DNA of 54,539 bases from Meiothermus sp. (GCF_025056915.1 NZ_JANWVH010000009.1:1-54539); one strand, 5' to 3'; counted from the stretch's first letter, positions 39,821 to 48,417 are shown. Numbers and translations: made by a program. The notes: generated by a model from the letters alone, not told the origin.

Positions 39821-41035
39821 TCAGCCTTCAATTCGGCTCACAGCCTCCAGCAGGGCTTTGTCGTGTAGACGCTGGATCCGAAGGCGGGCTATGGTGCCCT
39901 GGCCCAGTTCGCTTTGCAGGCGGGCCGGCGTAGTCCGGTAGGCTCGGGCCACCTCGCTCAGGTACTCTTCAAACTCCTCCTGGCTCAGGTCAGTTTTGAG
40001 TTCCTCGGCCAGGGCCTCCACCGCCAGCGAACGACGCAGGCGCTTGGCCGCGTTCTCGCTGAGGTTTTGCTTGAACTCCTCGAGCTTCCCTTCCTTCTCG
40101 AGCTGAGCCAGAAATTCGCTCAGTTCAAGTTTTTGCTCCTTGAGTTCGCCAGCCAGATTTTCCAGCAGGCTTTGCTCCTCGCGCGCCTGCATGGTGGGTG
40201 GAATTTGCACCTCGAGGGCCTCGGCCAGCTTGTCCAGCAGTTGATTGGCCTTGGCGTTGCGGACCTCGCGTTCAAACTGGGCCTGGAGGCTTTCCCGCAC
40301 CTTGCGGGTCAGGGCTTCCAGGTTGTCTTCACCCACCGTCTTGGCGAACTCGTCGTCCAGCTCGGGCAGTTGCAGGGTCTTGACCTCCAGCACCTTGGTT
40401 CGGACTTCGCGCACAACGGTTTCGCCGTCCTTAACCGGCACCATCACCTCGTCGCCGGCTTTCTTGCCCAGCAGGGCTTCGCGCACGTGGGGCTGGGCGT
40501 TTTCCATTACCACCGGGAAGCGACCGCCGTCCTCGGTCTCGATGAACACATTGTCTTTTTCCTGGGCTTCCCGTTCTACCGCCACCATTTCGCCGTAGCG
40601 GGTGCGCAGGTCGTCCAGGGCACGGCTCACCACCTCGTCGGTTACTTCGGGGGTTTCGACCTCGAGCTTGAAGTTTTGCCAGTCCGGCAGCTTGACTTCG
40701 GGATAGTTTTCAATCTCGACCGTATAGACGTAGGGCTGTCCAAAGGTCAGGCTTTCCTCGAGTACCCGCGCGCCCACCGGCAGCAGCGACAGCTCCCGGG
40801 CCGCCTTGGGGAAGGTCTCGTCGCGCAGAACTTCCTTGACCTCATCGAGGAGCGATTCCTTGCCGATTCTGGCCTCGATGACCTTGGCCGGGGCCTTCCC
40901 GGCACGAAAACCGGGTAGCTTGACCCGCCCGGCATAGTTGTTCAGCACCTCTCGATAGGTTTGCTCGACCTGGCTGGCCGGAACCTCTACCTTGATTTTC
41001 ACCTTGTAGCCTTCGCGTTCCAGAATTTCTGCCAC
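39821..41035 (-). CDS. tig: trigger factor
   Basis: Ribosome-associated chaperone, 404 residues. The N-terminal ribosome-binding domain contains the loop LPGFRAGKAPAKVIEARIG near residue 40 (family GFRxGKxP). The middle PPIase domain (about 155-235) shows KDNVFIETEDGG, and a long helical C-terminal domain rich in Glu, Leu and Lys follows. GTG start with CGAGGTG upstream. It lies 173 bases from clpP in the usual tig-clpP-clpX order. Confidence 0.95.
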   Translation of the reverse strand: MAEILEREGYKVKIKVEVPASQVEQTYREVLNNYAGRVKLPGFRAGKAPAKVIEARIGKESLLDEVKEVLRDETFPKAARELSLLPVGARVLEESLTFGQPYVYTVEIENYPEVKLPDWQNFKLEVETPEVTDEVVSRALDDLRTRYGEMVAVEREAQEKDNVFIETEDGGRFPVVMENAQPHVREALLGKKAGDEVMVPVKDGETVVREVRTKVLEVKTLQLPELDDEFAKTVGEDNLEALTRKVRESLQAQFEREVRNAKANQLLDKLAEALEVQIPPTMQAREEQSLLENLAGELKEQKLELSEFLAQLEKEGKLEEFKQNLSENAAKRLRRSLAVEALAEELKTDLSQEEFEEYLSEVARAYRTTPARLQSELGQGTIARLRIQRLHDKALLEAVSRIEG

Positions 41036-41754
41036 AACACACCTCGAGTCCGACCCTGGGGGTCGCCAAGAGCCTAGTGTACAACCAGCCAGCGGGATTT
41101 AGATACACCCCCGGGCTCCTATCACATGGTGGGTCGCGCCCGATCGCAACCCCTCCACCGGCCAGCCCCCTTCCACGTAGTTGTGACCTCAAACACACAG
41201 TTGTAAAGATACCCATACACGCCCACAGGAGATTGATAGCCCTCAACCCCCTCCCGACCGCGTAGAGAGGGTTGGGGAAGGTATTTGCCAAGGCCCTCAA
41301 TGATTGCATGAAGGGCCAGGTCAGCCACCCCACCGGGCCCCTGCGAGGTAGGGAAGAAATCGAACGAAGCCGGGCTAGGACTATTTCCCTAACACTGCGG
41401 GGGTGGCTGTACGGGCTTTTATGCAACACGGCACTAAAGGCCATCGGTCAAAATGCAGGAACAGGCATGGCCTGATTGGGCCCCTGAATCGCTGGTTCTC
41501 TCAAAAGCGGGTGGCCATCTTGCGTTTTGAGCCCCTTGTGGTCATGCGCTGTGGCTGCCTCGAGCCTGCAAAACACCCCAGGGGTGGAAAGTCATTTCCC
41601 GTGCAGTTCAGGGGGGAGTGCAGCCAGCGACAAATACAGAGCCTGTCCCTCTGGGCTGCGCCTGGGCAGAGCAAGGAGGGTGGCTTTTTGTGGGACAACT
41701 GACCCTACATACCCCCCACAGGTATGAAGTACCTTGAAAACCAAGGAGTTAGCC
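41036..41754. other. 719-base intergenic region between tig and the flavoprotein gene
   Basis: No gene can be supported; short frames on both strands lack a plausible start and family similarity. One inverted repeat is seen near 41250-41280 (CCTCAACCCCCTC / GAGGGTTGGGG). It must contain the divergent promoters of tig and the flavoprotein gene. Confidence 0.5.
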
Positions 41755-42963
41755 ATGAAAACCATCCTGGTAATCGGAGGAAATTTCGGCGGGATGACCA
41801 GCGCATTCGAGTTAAAGCGCAAGCTGCGCAACGAGGCTCGAGTGGTGGTGGTCTCGAGGCAGAAGGAGTTTGTGTACATCCCCTCGCTAATCTGGGTTCC
41901 CTTTGGTCGCCGCAAGGTTTCAGACATCACTTTCGACGCAGAAAGCACCTTCCGCCGCGGGGGCATCGAGTTTATCCTGGGCGAAGCCACCCAGATCAAA
42001 CCCGAGGAAAACCAAGTGATGCTGGCCGATGGAACCGTCCTGGACTACGACTTCCTGGTCATCGCCACCGGCGCCAAGCTGGCCTGGGACGCGGTGCCGG
42101 GCCTGGGGCCCAAAGGGTACTCGCACTCCATCTTCACCCCGCCCGACGCTGAAAAGACCTACGAAGCCTACAAGAAATTCCTGGAAAACCCGGGCCCTGT
42201 GGTGATTGGCGCCGTTCCGGGAGCGAGCTGTATGGGGGCCGGCTACGAGTACCTGTTCAACTTCGACCATCAGGTTCGCAAAGCCGGCAAACGCAACCAG
42301 GTCAGCATTACCTGGGTCACGCCCGAACCCAAGCTCGGCCACTTTGGAATTGGCGGCATGACCGGCGGCGAGGCCATGCTCAAAATGTTCCTGAAGATGC
42401 AGGGCATTGACTACCGCGTCAATGCGGCCATTACCGAGGTACGCCCCGATGGGGTGGTGCTCGCTAGCGGCGAGGTGCTGCCCTCCAAGTTCACCATGCT
42501 GGTTCCCCCCTTCGAGGGCGTGGAGGTGATGCAAAAAACCCCCGAGCTGGTGGATGCCAAGGGCTTTGTAGAGGTCTCCGACGGCTACCAGAGCACCCGC
42601 TATCCCAATATCTTCGCAGTTGGGCTGGCCGCCAAAGTGCCCAACCCCTTCAAGGGCGATGTGGCTTTTGGGGTGCCCAAGACCGGCTTCCCCACCGACG
42701 AGATGGCCAAAACCGCAGCCGCCAACATCCGCGAAATCCTCCACGGCAACGTCAACAACCTGCACTGCAAATCCTTTGGCAGCATGCCGGCGGTCTGCGT
42801 GATGGATGCCGGCAATAAAGAGGTCGTCATCCTGGGCAACCACCTCTTCCCACCCCGCCAGTTCCAGGTCATGCTGCCCAACGTGCTGGGCGACTTCAAC
42901 AAGGTACTGGTGGAAAAAATGCTTCTGCTCAAGTATCGCAACGGCTGGTCCTTCCTGCCATAA
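41755..42963 (+). CDS. sulfide:quinone-reductase-like flavoprotein (NDH-2/SQR family)
   Basis: FAD-dependent two-dinucleotide-fold oxidoreductase, 402 residues, probably bound to the inner face of the cytoplasmic membrane and passing electrons to quinone. FAD motif VIGGNFGGMTSAFEL at the start, LVIATGAK near residue 105, PNIFAVGLAAKV near residue 285. The SQR-type segment GASCMGAGYE holds Cys159; further cysteines lie at 338 and 348 (VCVMDAG). The position of the first SQR cysteine (SICT-like) reads SIFT, so sulfide oxidation is likely but not certain; a type II NADH dehydrogenase is the alternative. The ATG follows AAGGAGTTAGCC. Confidence 0.82.
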   Translation: MKTILVIGGNFGGMTSAFELKRKLRNEARVVVVSRQKEFVYIPSLIWVPFGRRKVSDITFDAESTFRRGGIEFILGEATQIKPEENQVMLADGTVLDYDFLVIATGAKLAWDAVPGLGPKGYSHSIFTPPDAEKTYEAYKKFLENPGPVVIGAVPGASCMGAGYEYLFNFDHQVRKAGKRNQVSITWVTPEPKLGHFGIGGMTGGEAMLKMFLKMQGIDYRVNAAITEVRPDGVVLASGEVLPSKFTMLVPPFEGVEVMQKTPELVDAKGFVEVSDGYQSTRYPNIFAVGLAAKVPNPFKGDVAFGVPKTGFPTDEMAKTAAANIREILHGNVNNLHCKSFGSMPAVCVMDAGNKEVVILGNHLFPPRQFQVMLPNVLGDFNKVLVEKMLLLKYRNGWSFLP

Positions 42964-42979
42964 AAGTCCCTTAGTGGCA

Positions 42980-43006
42980 CCCCTCTCCCGACGGGAGAGG
43001 GGTTTT
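42980..43006 (+). terminator. rho-independent terminator of the flavoprotein gene
   Basis: CCCCTCTCCCG pairs with CGGGAGAGGGG, followed by TTTTGT; 17 bases after the stop codon. Confidence 0.9.
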
Positions 43007-43240
43007 GTCAGAATTGTTCTGATGGCACGTTTTGCTTCCGCTGTCATCTTTGCTCAAGCGCTCTGCAAACCAGGAGCGCTGAGGCGGGGAGCAGGGGCGG
43101 GAGACCGACGGCCACCCATGCACAACGTAGGGCTACTTGAACGCGTATTGTTGGCCTAAAGCTAGTGTGGTGCGCGAAGCTTGCAGGAAATCCACTCGAG
43201 GTCTATTCCAGCCATCCGCAGCTTGCGCCTGGCAAAATCA

Positions 43241-43279
43241 AGCTCGAAAAATCGAGAAACCCCGGTATCCTCCGGGGTT
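43241..43279 (-). terminator. rho-independent terminator of the tRNA operon
   Basis: On the minus strand AACCCCGG pairs with CCGGGGTT, then TCTCGATTTTT. Begins four bases after the CCA end of tRNA-Leu. Confidence 0.85.
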
Positions 43280-43282
43280 CGG

Positions 43283-43367
43283 TGGTGCGCGGAGGGGGAC
43301 TTGAACCCCCACACCTTGCGGCACAAGATCCTAAGTCTTGCGTGTCTACCAGTTCCACCATCCGCGC
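43283..43367 (-). tRNA. tRNA-Leu (anticodon UAG)
   Basis: 85 bases including an encoded CCA. The acceptor stem GCGCGGA pairs with TCCGCGC. The anticodon stem CAAGA/TCTTG encloses the loop CTTAGGA, giving anticodon TAG followed by G37, so it reads CUA-family leucine codons. A long variable arm (TGCCGCAAGGTGT) and the T-arm GGGGGTTCAAGTCCCCC confirm a class II tRNA. Confidence 0.95.
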
Positions 43368-43426
43368 AGGTTGATTGGGATTCGGGGACAGAGGGATCAC
43401 CGCACCCTGCCCCCGATTCCCTGTGT

Positions 43427-43504
43427 TGGGGTGAGCGATGGGACTTGAACCCACGACCCCCGGTTCCACAGACCGGTGCTCTAACCGGCTGAGCTACGCT
43501 CACC
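43427..43504 (-). tRNA. tRNA-His (anticodon GUG)
   Basis: 78 bases including the extra G-1 and encoded CCA. The acceptor GTGAGCG pairs with CGCTCAC, with G-1 opposite C73 as required for histidine identity. The anticodon stem CCGGT/ACCGG encloses CTGTGGA (anticodon GTG). The T-arm GTGGGTTCAAGTCCCAT is normal. Lies 59 bases upstream of tRNA-Leu in the same operon. Confidence 0.95.
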
Positions 43505-43524
43505 GCGTCGCGGCAGCAGAAGGT

Positions 43525-43553
43525 ATTGTAGGCTTCGCACTCCTTAGCGTCAA
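43525..43553 (-). promoter_or_regulatory. promoter of the tRNA-His/tRNA-Leu operon
   Basis: Minus strand TTGACG, 17 bases, TACAAT, about 20 bases before tRNA-His. The best match to a sigma-70 consensus in the window together with the tetR promoter at 43680. Confidence 0.85.
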
Positions 43554-43679
43554 GAAGGGTTGGCAAGGCGCCGGGCTCGACCGAATGCACCTAGCTCCCC
43601 TACCACCTGGGGAAGCGCGAACCCAGCACATGACAGGCGCTTGGGCTATGGGTGCAGTTCAAAAATTGAGCCCTTGTCG

Positions 43680-43708
43680 TTGACGCAGCAATATGCAGCC
43701 TCTATACT
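43680..43708 (+). promoter_or_regulatory. promoter of the TetR gene at 43719
   Basis: TTGACG, 17-base spacer, TATACT. Predicted start of transcription near 43715, only a few bases before the GTG codon. Confidence 0.8.
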
Positions 43709-43718
43709 CTGCGCCAAG

Positions 43719-44357
43719 GTGTCAAACAATCGTTCGTTTGAAGAGGTCAAGACCGAAAAAGCCAGTCGTCGTGACGAAATACTGGACGCAGCAGGTCAAC
43801 TTTTCAGCCGTCAGGGTTTTCATGCCACCTCCATGCGCGACCTGGCCCGAGCGGTGAATCTGCAGGGGGGCAGCCTGTACGCCCACATCGAGTCGAAGGA
43901 AGAGGTCTTGTTCGAGCTGGTCAACCGCGCAGCCGATGAGTTTTTGAATCATGCAGAGGCGATTCCGGCAAACCTATCCCCTAAGGAGCACCTCGAGCGC
44001 CTCATCCAGGGACACCTCGAGGTCATCGTGCGCTCGCTCGACCATGCCACCGTCTTCTTCCACGAATGGAAATTCCTCAACCCCGAGCTGCAAAGAAAAA
44101 TCACCGCCCGCCGCGATGCTTACGAGGGCCACTTCCGCAAGGTTATTGAGGCCGGGGTCAGGTTGGGAGAGTTTGAGGTTGAAGATGTGCGGCTGGCAAC
44201 CTTATTTGTGCTGTCTGCGCTGAACTGGACCTATCACTGGTACCGGCCCGGCGGCCCGCTCACCCTCGAGTCGCTCTCGAGACACTACCGCGACCTGGTA
44301 TTCAAAACCCTGGGCGTACGGTCAAACCGTTCCACGAGCCGAGCAAATGGGGCCTGA
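43719..44357 (+). CDS. TetR/AcrR family transcriptional regulator
   Basis: DNA-binding repressor of 212 residues. The helix-turn-helix lies near residues 20-65 (ILDAAGQLFSRQGFHATSMRDLARAVNLQGGSLYAHIESKEEVL split over several helices), followed by an all-helical ligand domain. The C-terminal part (HATVFFHEWKFLNPELQ) resembles regulators of fatty-acid or phenylacetate catabolism (FadR/PaaR-like). I chose GTG 43719 because the promoter's -10 box ends ten bases before it. An 18-base near-palindrome covers codons 2-8, suggesting autoregulation. The target genes are not in the immediate neighbourhood. Confidence 0.88.
   Translation: MSNNRSFEEVKTEKASRRDEILDAAGQLFSRQGFHATSMRDLARAVNLQGGSLYAHIESKEEVLFELVNRAADEFLNHAEAIPANLSPKEHLERLIQGHLEVIVRSLDHATVFFHEWKFLNPELQRKITARRDAYEGHFRKVIEAGVRLGEFEVEDVRLATLFVLSALNWTYHWYRPGGPLTLESLSRHYRDLVFKTLGVRSNRSTSRANGA
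43723..43740 (+). promoter_or_regulatory. probable autoregulatory operator of the TetR gene
   Basis: CAAACAATC/GTTCGTTTG, seven of nine positions paired, a few bases past the predicted transcription start and overlapping the first codons. From memory the Thermus PaaR site is CNAACGNNCGTTNG; this sequence matches nine of its ten fixed positions. Confidence 0.5.
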
Positions 44358-44423
44358 GTTATCCCAACCATGCGTGTACGGGCAACGTACAGGGACACAA
44401 AAGGGGGGGTCGGTAGGTTGTGA

Positions 44424-45062
44424 CTAAACCCCTGGATGGCTGCCCCGGCCCGAGCCATCCTCCAGGGCAAACTCCAGGGCCATCCTCCAGGCCAGCTGTT
44501 CGTGTTGCAATACCTGGCCGACCACCCAGTCCACTTCCTCCAGCGGGAGTTGCTCGCAAACCTCCAGCGCCAGGCTGCCGAAGTCGTGAATCAGCGCCTG
44601 GGCTTCGGGGGCCATCCAGTGCTGGGCAATTTCCTCGGCCAGCCCGCTCAGCGGCGCTTGCGCCGTGTTCGGCTGGAGGGAACTCAAGGCATCCAGAAAA
44701 GCCCGATAGCGGGCCCAGTGGGCCACTATACCCATTGCATAGGGGGCCTGTTCGAGGCTCTGGATAAAGTGAATGTACCTCATACGAAGGGGGTGGATGG
44801 ATGCTGGGGGTAGCTCGAGGCTGGCCAGCCAGTCCAGCTCTTCTACCGTGACCAAAAGTGCATTGACCATAATCAGGCGGTGTTGCTGCGGCGCACGACA
44901 CAACAGCGACGCCTGGAGACCCAGCAAGGCCTCGTACAGGTACTGCTCCTGCACCAACCAGCGCTCAAAGACAAGGCTCGAGACCATCCCCTGGCGCAAA
45001 AGGTTCAGGAAGGGCTGCTCGGTGAGCGTAGCCCAGCCCCTGAAACCCCGCAGGTCAATCAC
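44424..45062 (-). CDS. TenA/thiaminase-II-like protein
   Basis: All-helical haem-oxygenase-fold protein of 212 residues resembling the TenA/THI-4/PqqC group: PFLNLLRQGMVSSLVFERWLVQEQYLYEALLGLQASLL near residues 18-55 matches the family N-terminal region. TenA enzymes release or salvage the thiamin pyrimidine, but the active-site cysteine of classical TenA is not obvious here and no thiamin gene or TPP riboswitch is nearby. Another substrate is therefore possible. GTG start at 45062; no good ribosome-binding site. Convergent with the TetR gene. Confidence 0.65.
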   Translation of the reverse strand: MIDLRGFRGWATLTEQPFLNLLRQGMVSSLVFERWLVQEQYLYEALLGLQASLLCRAPQQHRLIMVNALLVTVEELDWLASLELPPASIHPLRMRYIHFIQSLEQAPYAMGIVAHWARYRAFLDALSSLQPNTAQAPLSGLAEEIAQHWMAPEAQALIHDFGSLALEVCEQLPLEEVDWVVGQVLQHEQLAWRMALEFALEDGSGRGSHPGV

Positions 45063-45314
45063 AACTTAAAGCCTGAGGCCAAAAAGGCCCAATGGGTGTG
45101 CGTAGGGCTAAGATTGAAGGCACAAAAACCTTCATTCCGCCGCAAACCGTGATTGAGTTACATTTCGGGCCGGATGCCAGTTTCGCACAGCCCAGTACAG
45201 CTCACCCATCCATGCATAGCGGTCTAGCCCACCTCCCTCCCGGGCCGTGCAAAGGTAGCCCACCCACGCAAGCCGCCGCGGCCTGACCCCGTTGTTTGAA
45301 GAAACTACTGGTCC

Positions 45315-45493
45315 AGAGCGCTCTTTATGAGCCATTCGAGTTCGAGAAAGCCTGGTTCTGAACAGAACAGTGGCCGCCTGGACACTCGAAAACATGCGTC
45401 TCGGCCAAGACGCAACGCAGACAAGCGTGCCTCACCGAGGTGAGGCACGTCTCTCGTTTTCGTGAGCGGCCAGGTCTGTGAAGAGCGCGATAA
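45315..45493 (-). repeat. dispersed structured intergenic repeat, copy F (full length)
   Basis: Reverse orientation. Outer ends AGAGCGCTCTTTATG and GTGAAGAGCGCG; contains both the GTTCTGTTCAGAAC palindrome and the internal hairpin GCCTCAC-CGAG-GTGAGGC. It lies in the 597-base gap between the divergent TenA-like and EF-G-2 genes; the rest of that gap (45063-45314, 45494-45659) has no supported gene. Confidence 0.88.
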
Positions 45494-45631
45494 GGGCTCC
45501 ATAAGGCGCACTCGCTCGCAGAAGCCTCAAAAAGCACCCAAAGGTTGGTCTTGGGGTCGCTCAGAAGTCGGTGGGTTCCAGATTGGTCGAGGCTGATGCG
45601 TGTAAAAGTATTTTTGTCACCCCCAAACCCT

Positions 45632-45637
45632 TATACT
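45632..45637 (+). promoter_or_regulatory. candidate -10 box of the EF-G-2 gene
   Basis: TATACT 23 bases before the ATG; AAGGAGG at 45648 is a strong ribosome-binding site. TTGTCA upstream is too close (12 bases) to be a normal -35. Confidence 0.45.
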
Positions 45638-45659
45638 GAGGCCACCAAGGAGGTTCACC

Positions 45660-47630
45660 ATGATTCGCACTGTCGCCCTCGTGGGGCACAGCGGCAGCGG
45701 AAAAACCACCCTCGGCGAAGCTTTGCTTTACTTCACCGGGGGCAAGGATCGCATGGGCAAGGTAGAAGAGGGCAACACCACCTCGGACTACACCCCGGAG
45801 GAAAAAGCCCACCGGGTTTCGGTTCGCACGGCGGTGTTGCCCCTGACCTATCAAGGGCATCGGATTTACCTGCTCGACGCGCCCGGCTACGCCGATTTCG
45901 TGGGCGAGATTCGCGGGGCCATGGAGGCCGCCGATGCCGCGGTGGTGGTGGTCTCGGGCGAGACCGGCGTGCAGATTGGCACCGAGCGGGCCTGGACGGT
46001 GGCCGAGCGGCTGGAACTGCCCCGGATGGTGGTGGTGACCAAGCTGGAAAAGGGGGGCGATTTTTTTGCCCTGCTCGAGGATCTGCGCTCCACGCTGGGG
46101 CACATCCTCCCGGCCCACCTGCCGCTCTACGAAAACGGGCAGTGGGTCGGCCTGATTGACGTGCTGCACGACCGCGCCTTCCGCTACGAGAAGGGCCGCC
46201 CGGTGGTGGCCAGCATTCCCGAGGCCCAGAAGGCCCAGGTCGAAAAATTCCGCAACGAGGCCCGCGAAGCCATCATCGAGACCGACGAGAGCCTGCTCGA
46301 GAAGTACCTGGAAGGGGGCGAGGTGGAGGAAGTGGCCCTCTCCCGGGCCTTCCACGAGGCGGTGCGAAAGGGCCAGATTTACCCGGTGGCCATCGGCTCC
46401 TCCGGGGCGCTGATTGGGCTGGACATGCTGCTTGACCTGTTCCTGGAGGCCCTGCCCTCCCCCGAGGAGCGCTGGGGCACGGGCGGCCCGGCGGCCAAGG
46501 TGTTCAAGGTGCAGGTGGACCCCTTCATGGGGCAGGTGGCCTTCGCCCGGCTGTACCGGGGCAAGGTGAAGGCGGGCGACACCCTGCAATCCGACAACGG
46601 CACGGTGCGGCTGGCCCACCTCTACACCGCCAAGGGCAAGGACCTGGTCGAGCTGGAGGAAGCCGAGGCCGGCACCATTCTGGCCCTGCCCAAGGCCGAC
46701 AACCTGCACAAAGGCATGGAGCTTTGGCAGGGGGAGCGCCCCGAGTTCCCTTCGGCCCGCCTGCCCGACCCGGTGGTCATGCTGGCCATCGCACCCGAAA
46801 CCCGCAACGACGAGGCCAAGCTCGGCGATGCCCTTCGCAAACTTTTGGAAGAAGACCCCAGCCTGAAATTTGAGCGCAACCCCGAAACGGGCGAGCAAAT
46901 CCTGTGGGGCATGGGCGATTTGCACCTGGAAACCGCCAAGGAACGCCTGGCCGACTACGGGGTAAAAATCACCAGCCGCCCCCCCAAGATTCCCTACCGC
47001 GAGACCATCCGCAAGAAAGCCGAGGGCCAGGGCAAACACAAAAAGCAAACCGGCGGGCATGGGCAGTACGGCGATGTCTGGCTTCGCCTGGAACCCCACG
47101 AGGATTACGAGTTTGTCTGGGAGATTACCGGCGGGGTCATACCCACCAAGTACATGGAGTCGGTGGAGATGGGCATCAAGGAGGCCGCCAAGACCGGGCC
47201 GCTGGCCGGGTATCCGGTTATCGGTTTCAGGGCTGCGGTCTATCATGGCTCCTACCACGAGGTGGACAGCTCCGACATGGCCTTCCAACTGGCCGCGCAA
47301 CTGGCCTTCAAGAACGTGGTGGCCCAGGCCAGCCCAACGCTGCTGGAGCCCATCTACACCCTCAAAATATTTGTGCCCCAGGAGCGGGTGGGCGATATTT
47401 TGTCGGACATGCAGTCGCGCCGCGGGCGCATTCTGGGCATGGATCAGGAAGGGGCGCTGGCCGTGGTGAGCGCCGAGGCGCCCCTGGCCGAAATTCTGGA
47501 ATACAGCCGCACCCTTTCGGGGCTGACCCAGGGCACCGGCGCCTATAGCCTCGAGTTCTCACACTACGCCGAGGTGCCGTCCAACCTGGCCCAGAAGGTA
47601 ATTGCCGAGCGGCAGAAGGCCGAAGCCTAG
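45660..47630 (+). CDS. EF-G-2, elongation factor G-like GTPase
   Basis: Translational GTPase paralogue, 656 residues, matching the length and order of Thermus EF-G-2 and distinct from true EF-G (about 690). The G1 loop GHSGSGKT (9-16) is intact. G3 is DAPGYADF (73-80) where EF-G has DTPGHVDF, so the catalytic histidine is tyrosine. G4 is TKLE (127-130) instead of NKxD, implying altered guanine recognition or slow hydrolysis. Domains II to V follow (KVQVDPFMGQVAFARLYRG, the domain IV loop GGHGQYGDVWLRLEP, and domain V PIYTLKIFVPQERVGDILSDMQSRRGRILGM). The cellular role is not settled for the family. It stands alone and convergent with a TetR gene. Confidence 0.9.
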   Translation: MIRTVALVGHSGSGKTTLGEALLYFTGGKDRMGKVEEGNTTSDYTPEEKAHRVSVRTAVLPLTYQGHRIYLLDAPGYADFVGEIRGAMEAADAAVVVVSGETGVQIGTERAWTVAERLELPRMVVVTKLEKGGDFFALLEDLRSTLGHILPAHLPLYENGQWVGLIDVLHDRAFRYEKGRPVVASIPEAQKAQVEKFRNEAREAIIETDESLLEKYLEGGEVEEVALSRAFHEAVRKGQIYPVAIGSSGALIGLDMLLDLFLEALPSPEERWGTGGPAAKVFKVQVDPFMGQVAFARLYRGKVKAGDTLQSDNGTVRLAHLYTAKGKDLVELEEAEAGTILALPKADNLHKGMELWQGERPEFPSARLPDPVVMLAIAPETRNDEAKLGDALRKLLEEDPSLKFERNPETGEQILWGMGDLHLETAKERLADYGVKITSRPPKIPYRETIRKKAEGQGKHKKQTGGHGQYGDVWLRLEPHEDYEFVWEITGGVIPTKYMESVEMGIKEAAKTGPLAGYPVIGFRAAVYHGSYHEVDSSDMAFQLAAQLAFKNVVAQASPTLLEPIYTLKIFVPQERVGDILSDMQSRRGRILGMDQEGALAVVSAEAPLAEILEYSRTLSGLTQGTGAYSLEFSHYAEVPSNLAQKVIAERQKAEA

Positions 47631-47670
47631 CCAAACCCTCTGTGGCCAAATAGAATCTTTTGACTTCGGG

Positions 47671-48351
47671 CTAGGTTCGGCCCCTGGTCGGCTTGGGCCA
47701 GTGTCCCTTTTCGGTCATCCAGTCGTAGGTGCGAGCAGCCATGCTGAGGGTCTCAACGGTAAGCAGGTAGACCACCAGTTCCTTGTTCAAAGAGGGCTCC
47801 CAACGCAGGCTTTGCACCGAGCTAAGCAGCATGCTCACCATCAGGTCGGCCAAGAAAGCGGCTTCTGGTCGGCCTCCGTTTGGGATATCTAAGGGCTTCA
47901 GAATGCCCACCAGGTGTTGGGTTAGTTCATCTCGAATGCTCTGTTGAATAGAAGACAATGTACGCCCCAGGGGCGTGGGTTCGCGGAAGTAGCGCAGCAA
48001 TAGTTCGATAAACTGCCACTGGGCCTCCACCTCGGTCAGCAGCCGTCGGTACAGCGACAGAACCAGTTCAAAGTCGCCCACCCCTTGCTCACGCAACAGG
48101 GAAAGACCTTCTCGAATGGAATCCCGTATGCGCTGTCCGATGTGTTCGGCGGCCACCACCACGCATTCCTCGAGGCTGGCAAAGTGCGCGTAAAACCCCG
48201 ACTGCACAATCCCCGCATCGCGGGCCACTCGAGCCGTCGAAACAGCCCCCAGGCCCTCCCGGCTCAGGATTTCAACCGTGGCTTGAATAAGCCGCTCCCG
48301 TGTGGCCTGGCCATCGCGGCGCTTGCGTTGGGGCTTAACCTGGGCGCTCAT
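47671..48351 (-). CDS. TetR/AcrR family transcriptional regulator
   Basis: Repressor of 226 residues. A basic N-terminal tail (KPQRKRRDGQATR) precedes the helix-turn-helix (TVEILSREGLGAVSTARVARDAGIVQSGFYAHFAS, about residues 25-60); the rest is an alpha-helical ligand domain. It is divergent from a lipoprotein gene, with two palindromes in the 109-base space between them, so it most likely represses that gene and itself. The -10 box TAAGGT close to the ATG on the minus strand suggests a short leader. The ligand is unknown. Confidence 0.9.
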   Translation of the reverse strand: MSAQVKPQRKRRDGQATRERLIQATVEILSREGLGAVSTARVARDAGIVQSGFYAHFASLEECVVVAAEHIGQRIRDSIREGLSLLREQGVGDFELVLSLYRRLLTEVEAQWQFIELLLRYFREPTPLGRTLSSIQQSIRDELTQHLVGILKPLDIPNGGRPEAAFLADLMVSMLLSSVQSLRWEPSLNKELVVYLLTVETLSMAARTYDWMTEKGHWPKPTRGRT

Positions 48352-48362
48352 GCGTCACCTTA

Positions 48363-48388
48363 CCTTAGAGCTTAACGTAACGCTAAGG
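48363..48388. promoter_or_regulatory. palindrome 1 between TetR and lipoprotein genes
   Basis: CCTTAG / CTAAGG outer arms with a TTAACGTAA centre, 26 bases. Lies 11 bases from the TetR start codon, in position to control the regulator itself. Confidence 0.65.
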
Positions 48389-48389
48389 T

Positions 48390-48417
48390 TTGAGACTTTG
48401 GGTTGAAGAGTTAGAAT
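48390..48417 (+). promoter_or_regulatory. promoter of the lipoprotein gene
   Basis: TTGAGA, 16 bases, TAGAAT. The -10 box is the left end of the perfect palindrome described at 48412. Confidence 0.7.

Noticed and set aside
41036-41754. Short open frames and a possible small gene in the tig-flavoprotein gap
   Set aside because: None has a credible start site, codon pattern or recognisable motif on either strand; treated as non-coding.
44424-45062. Thiamin-responsive control of the TenA-like gene
   Set aside because: I looked for a TPP riboswitch upstream (45063-45314) and saw neither the CTGAGA nor the ACCTGATCTGG-type motif.
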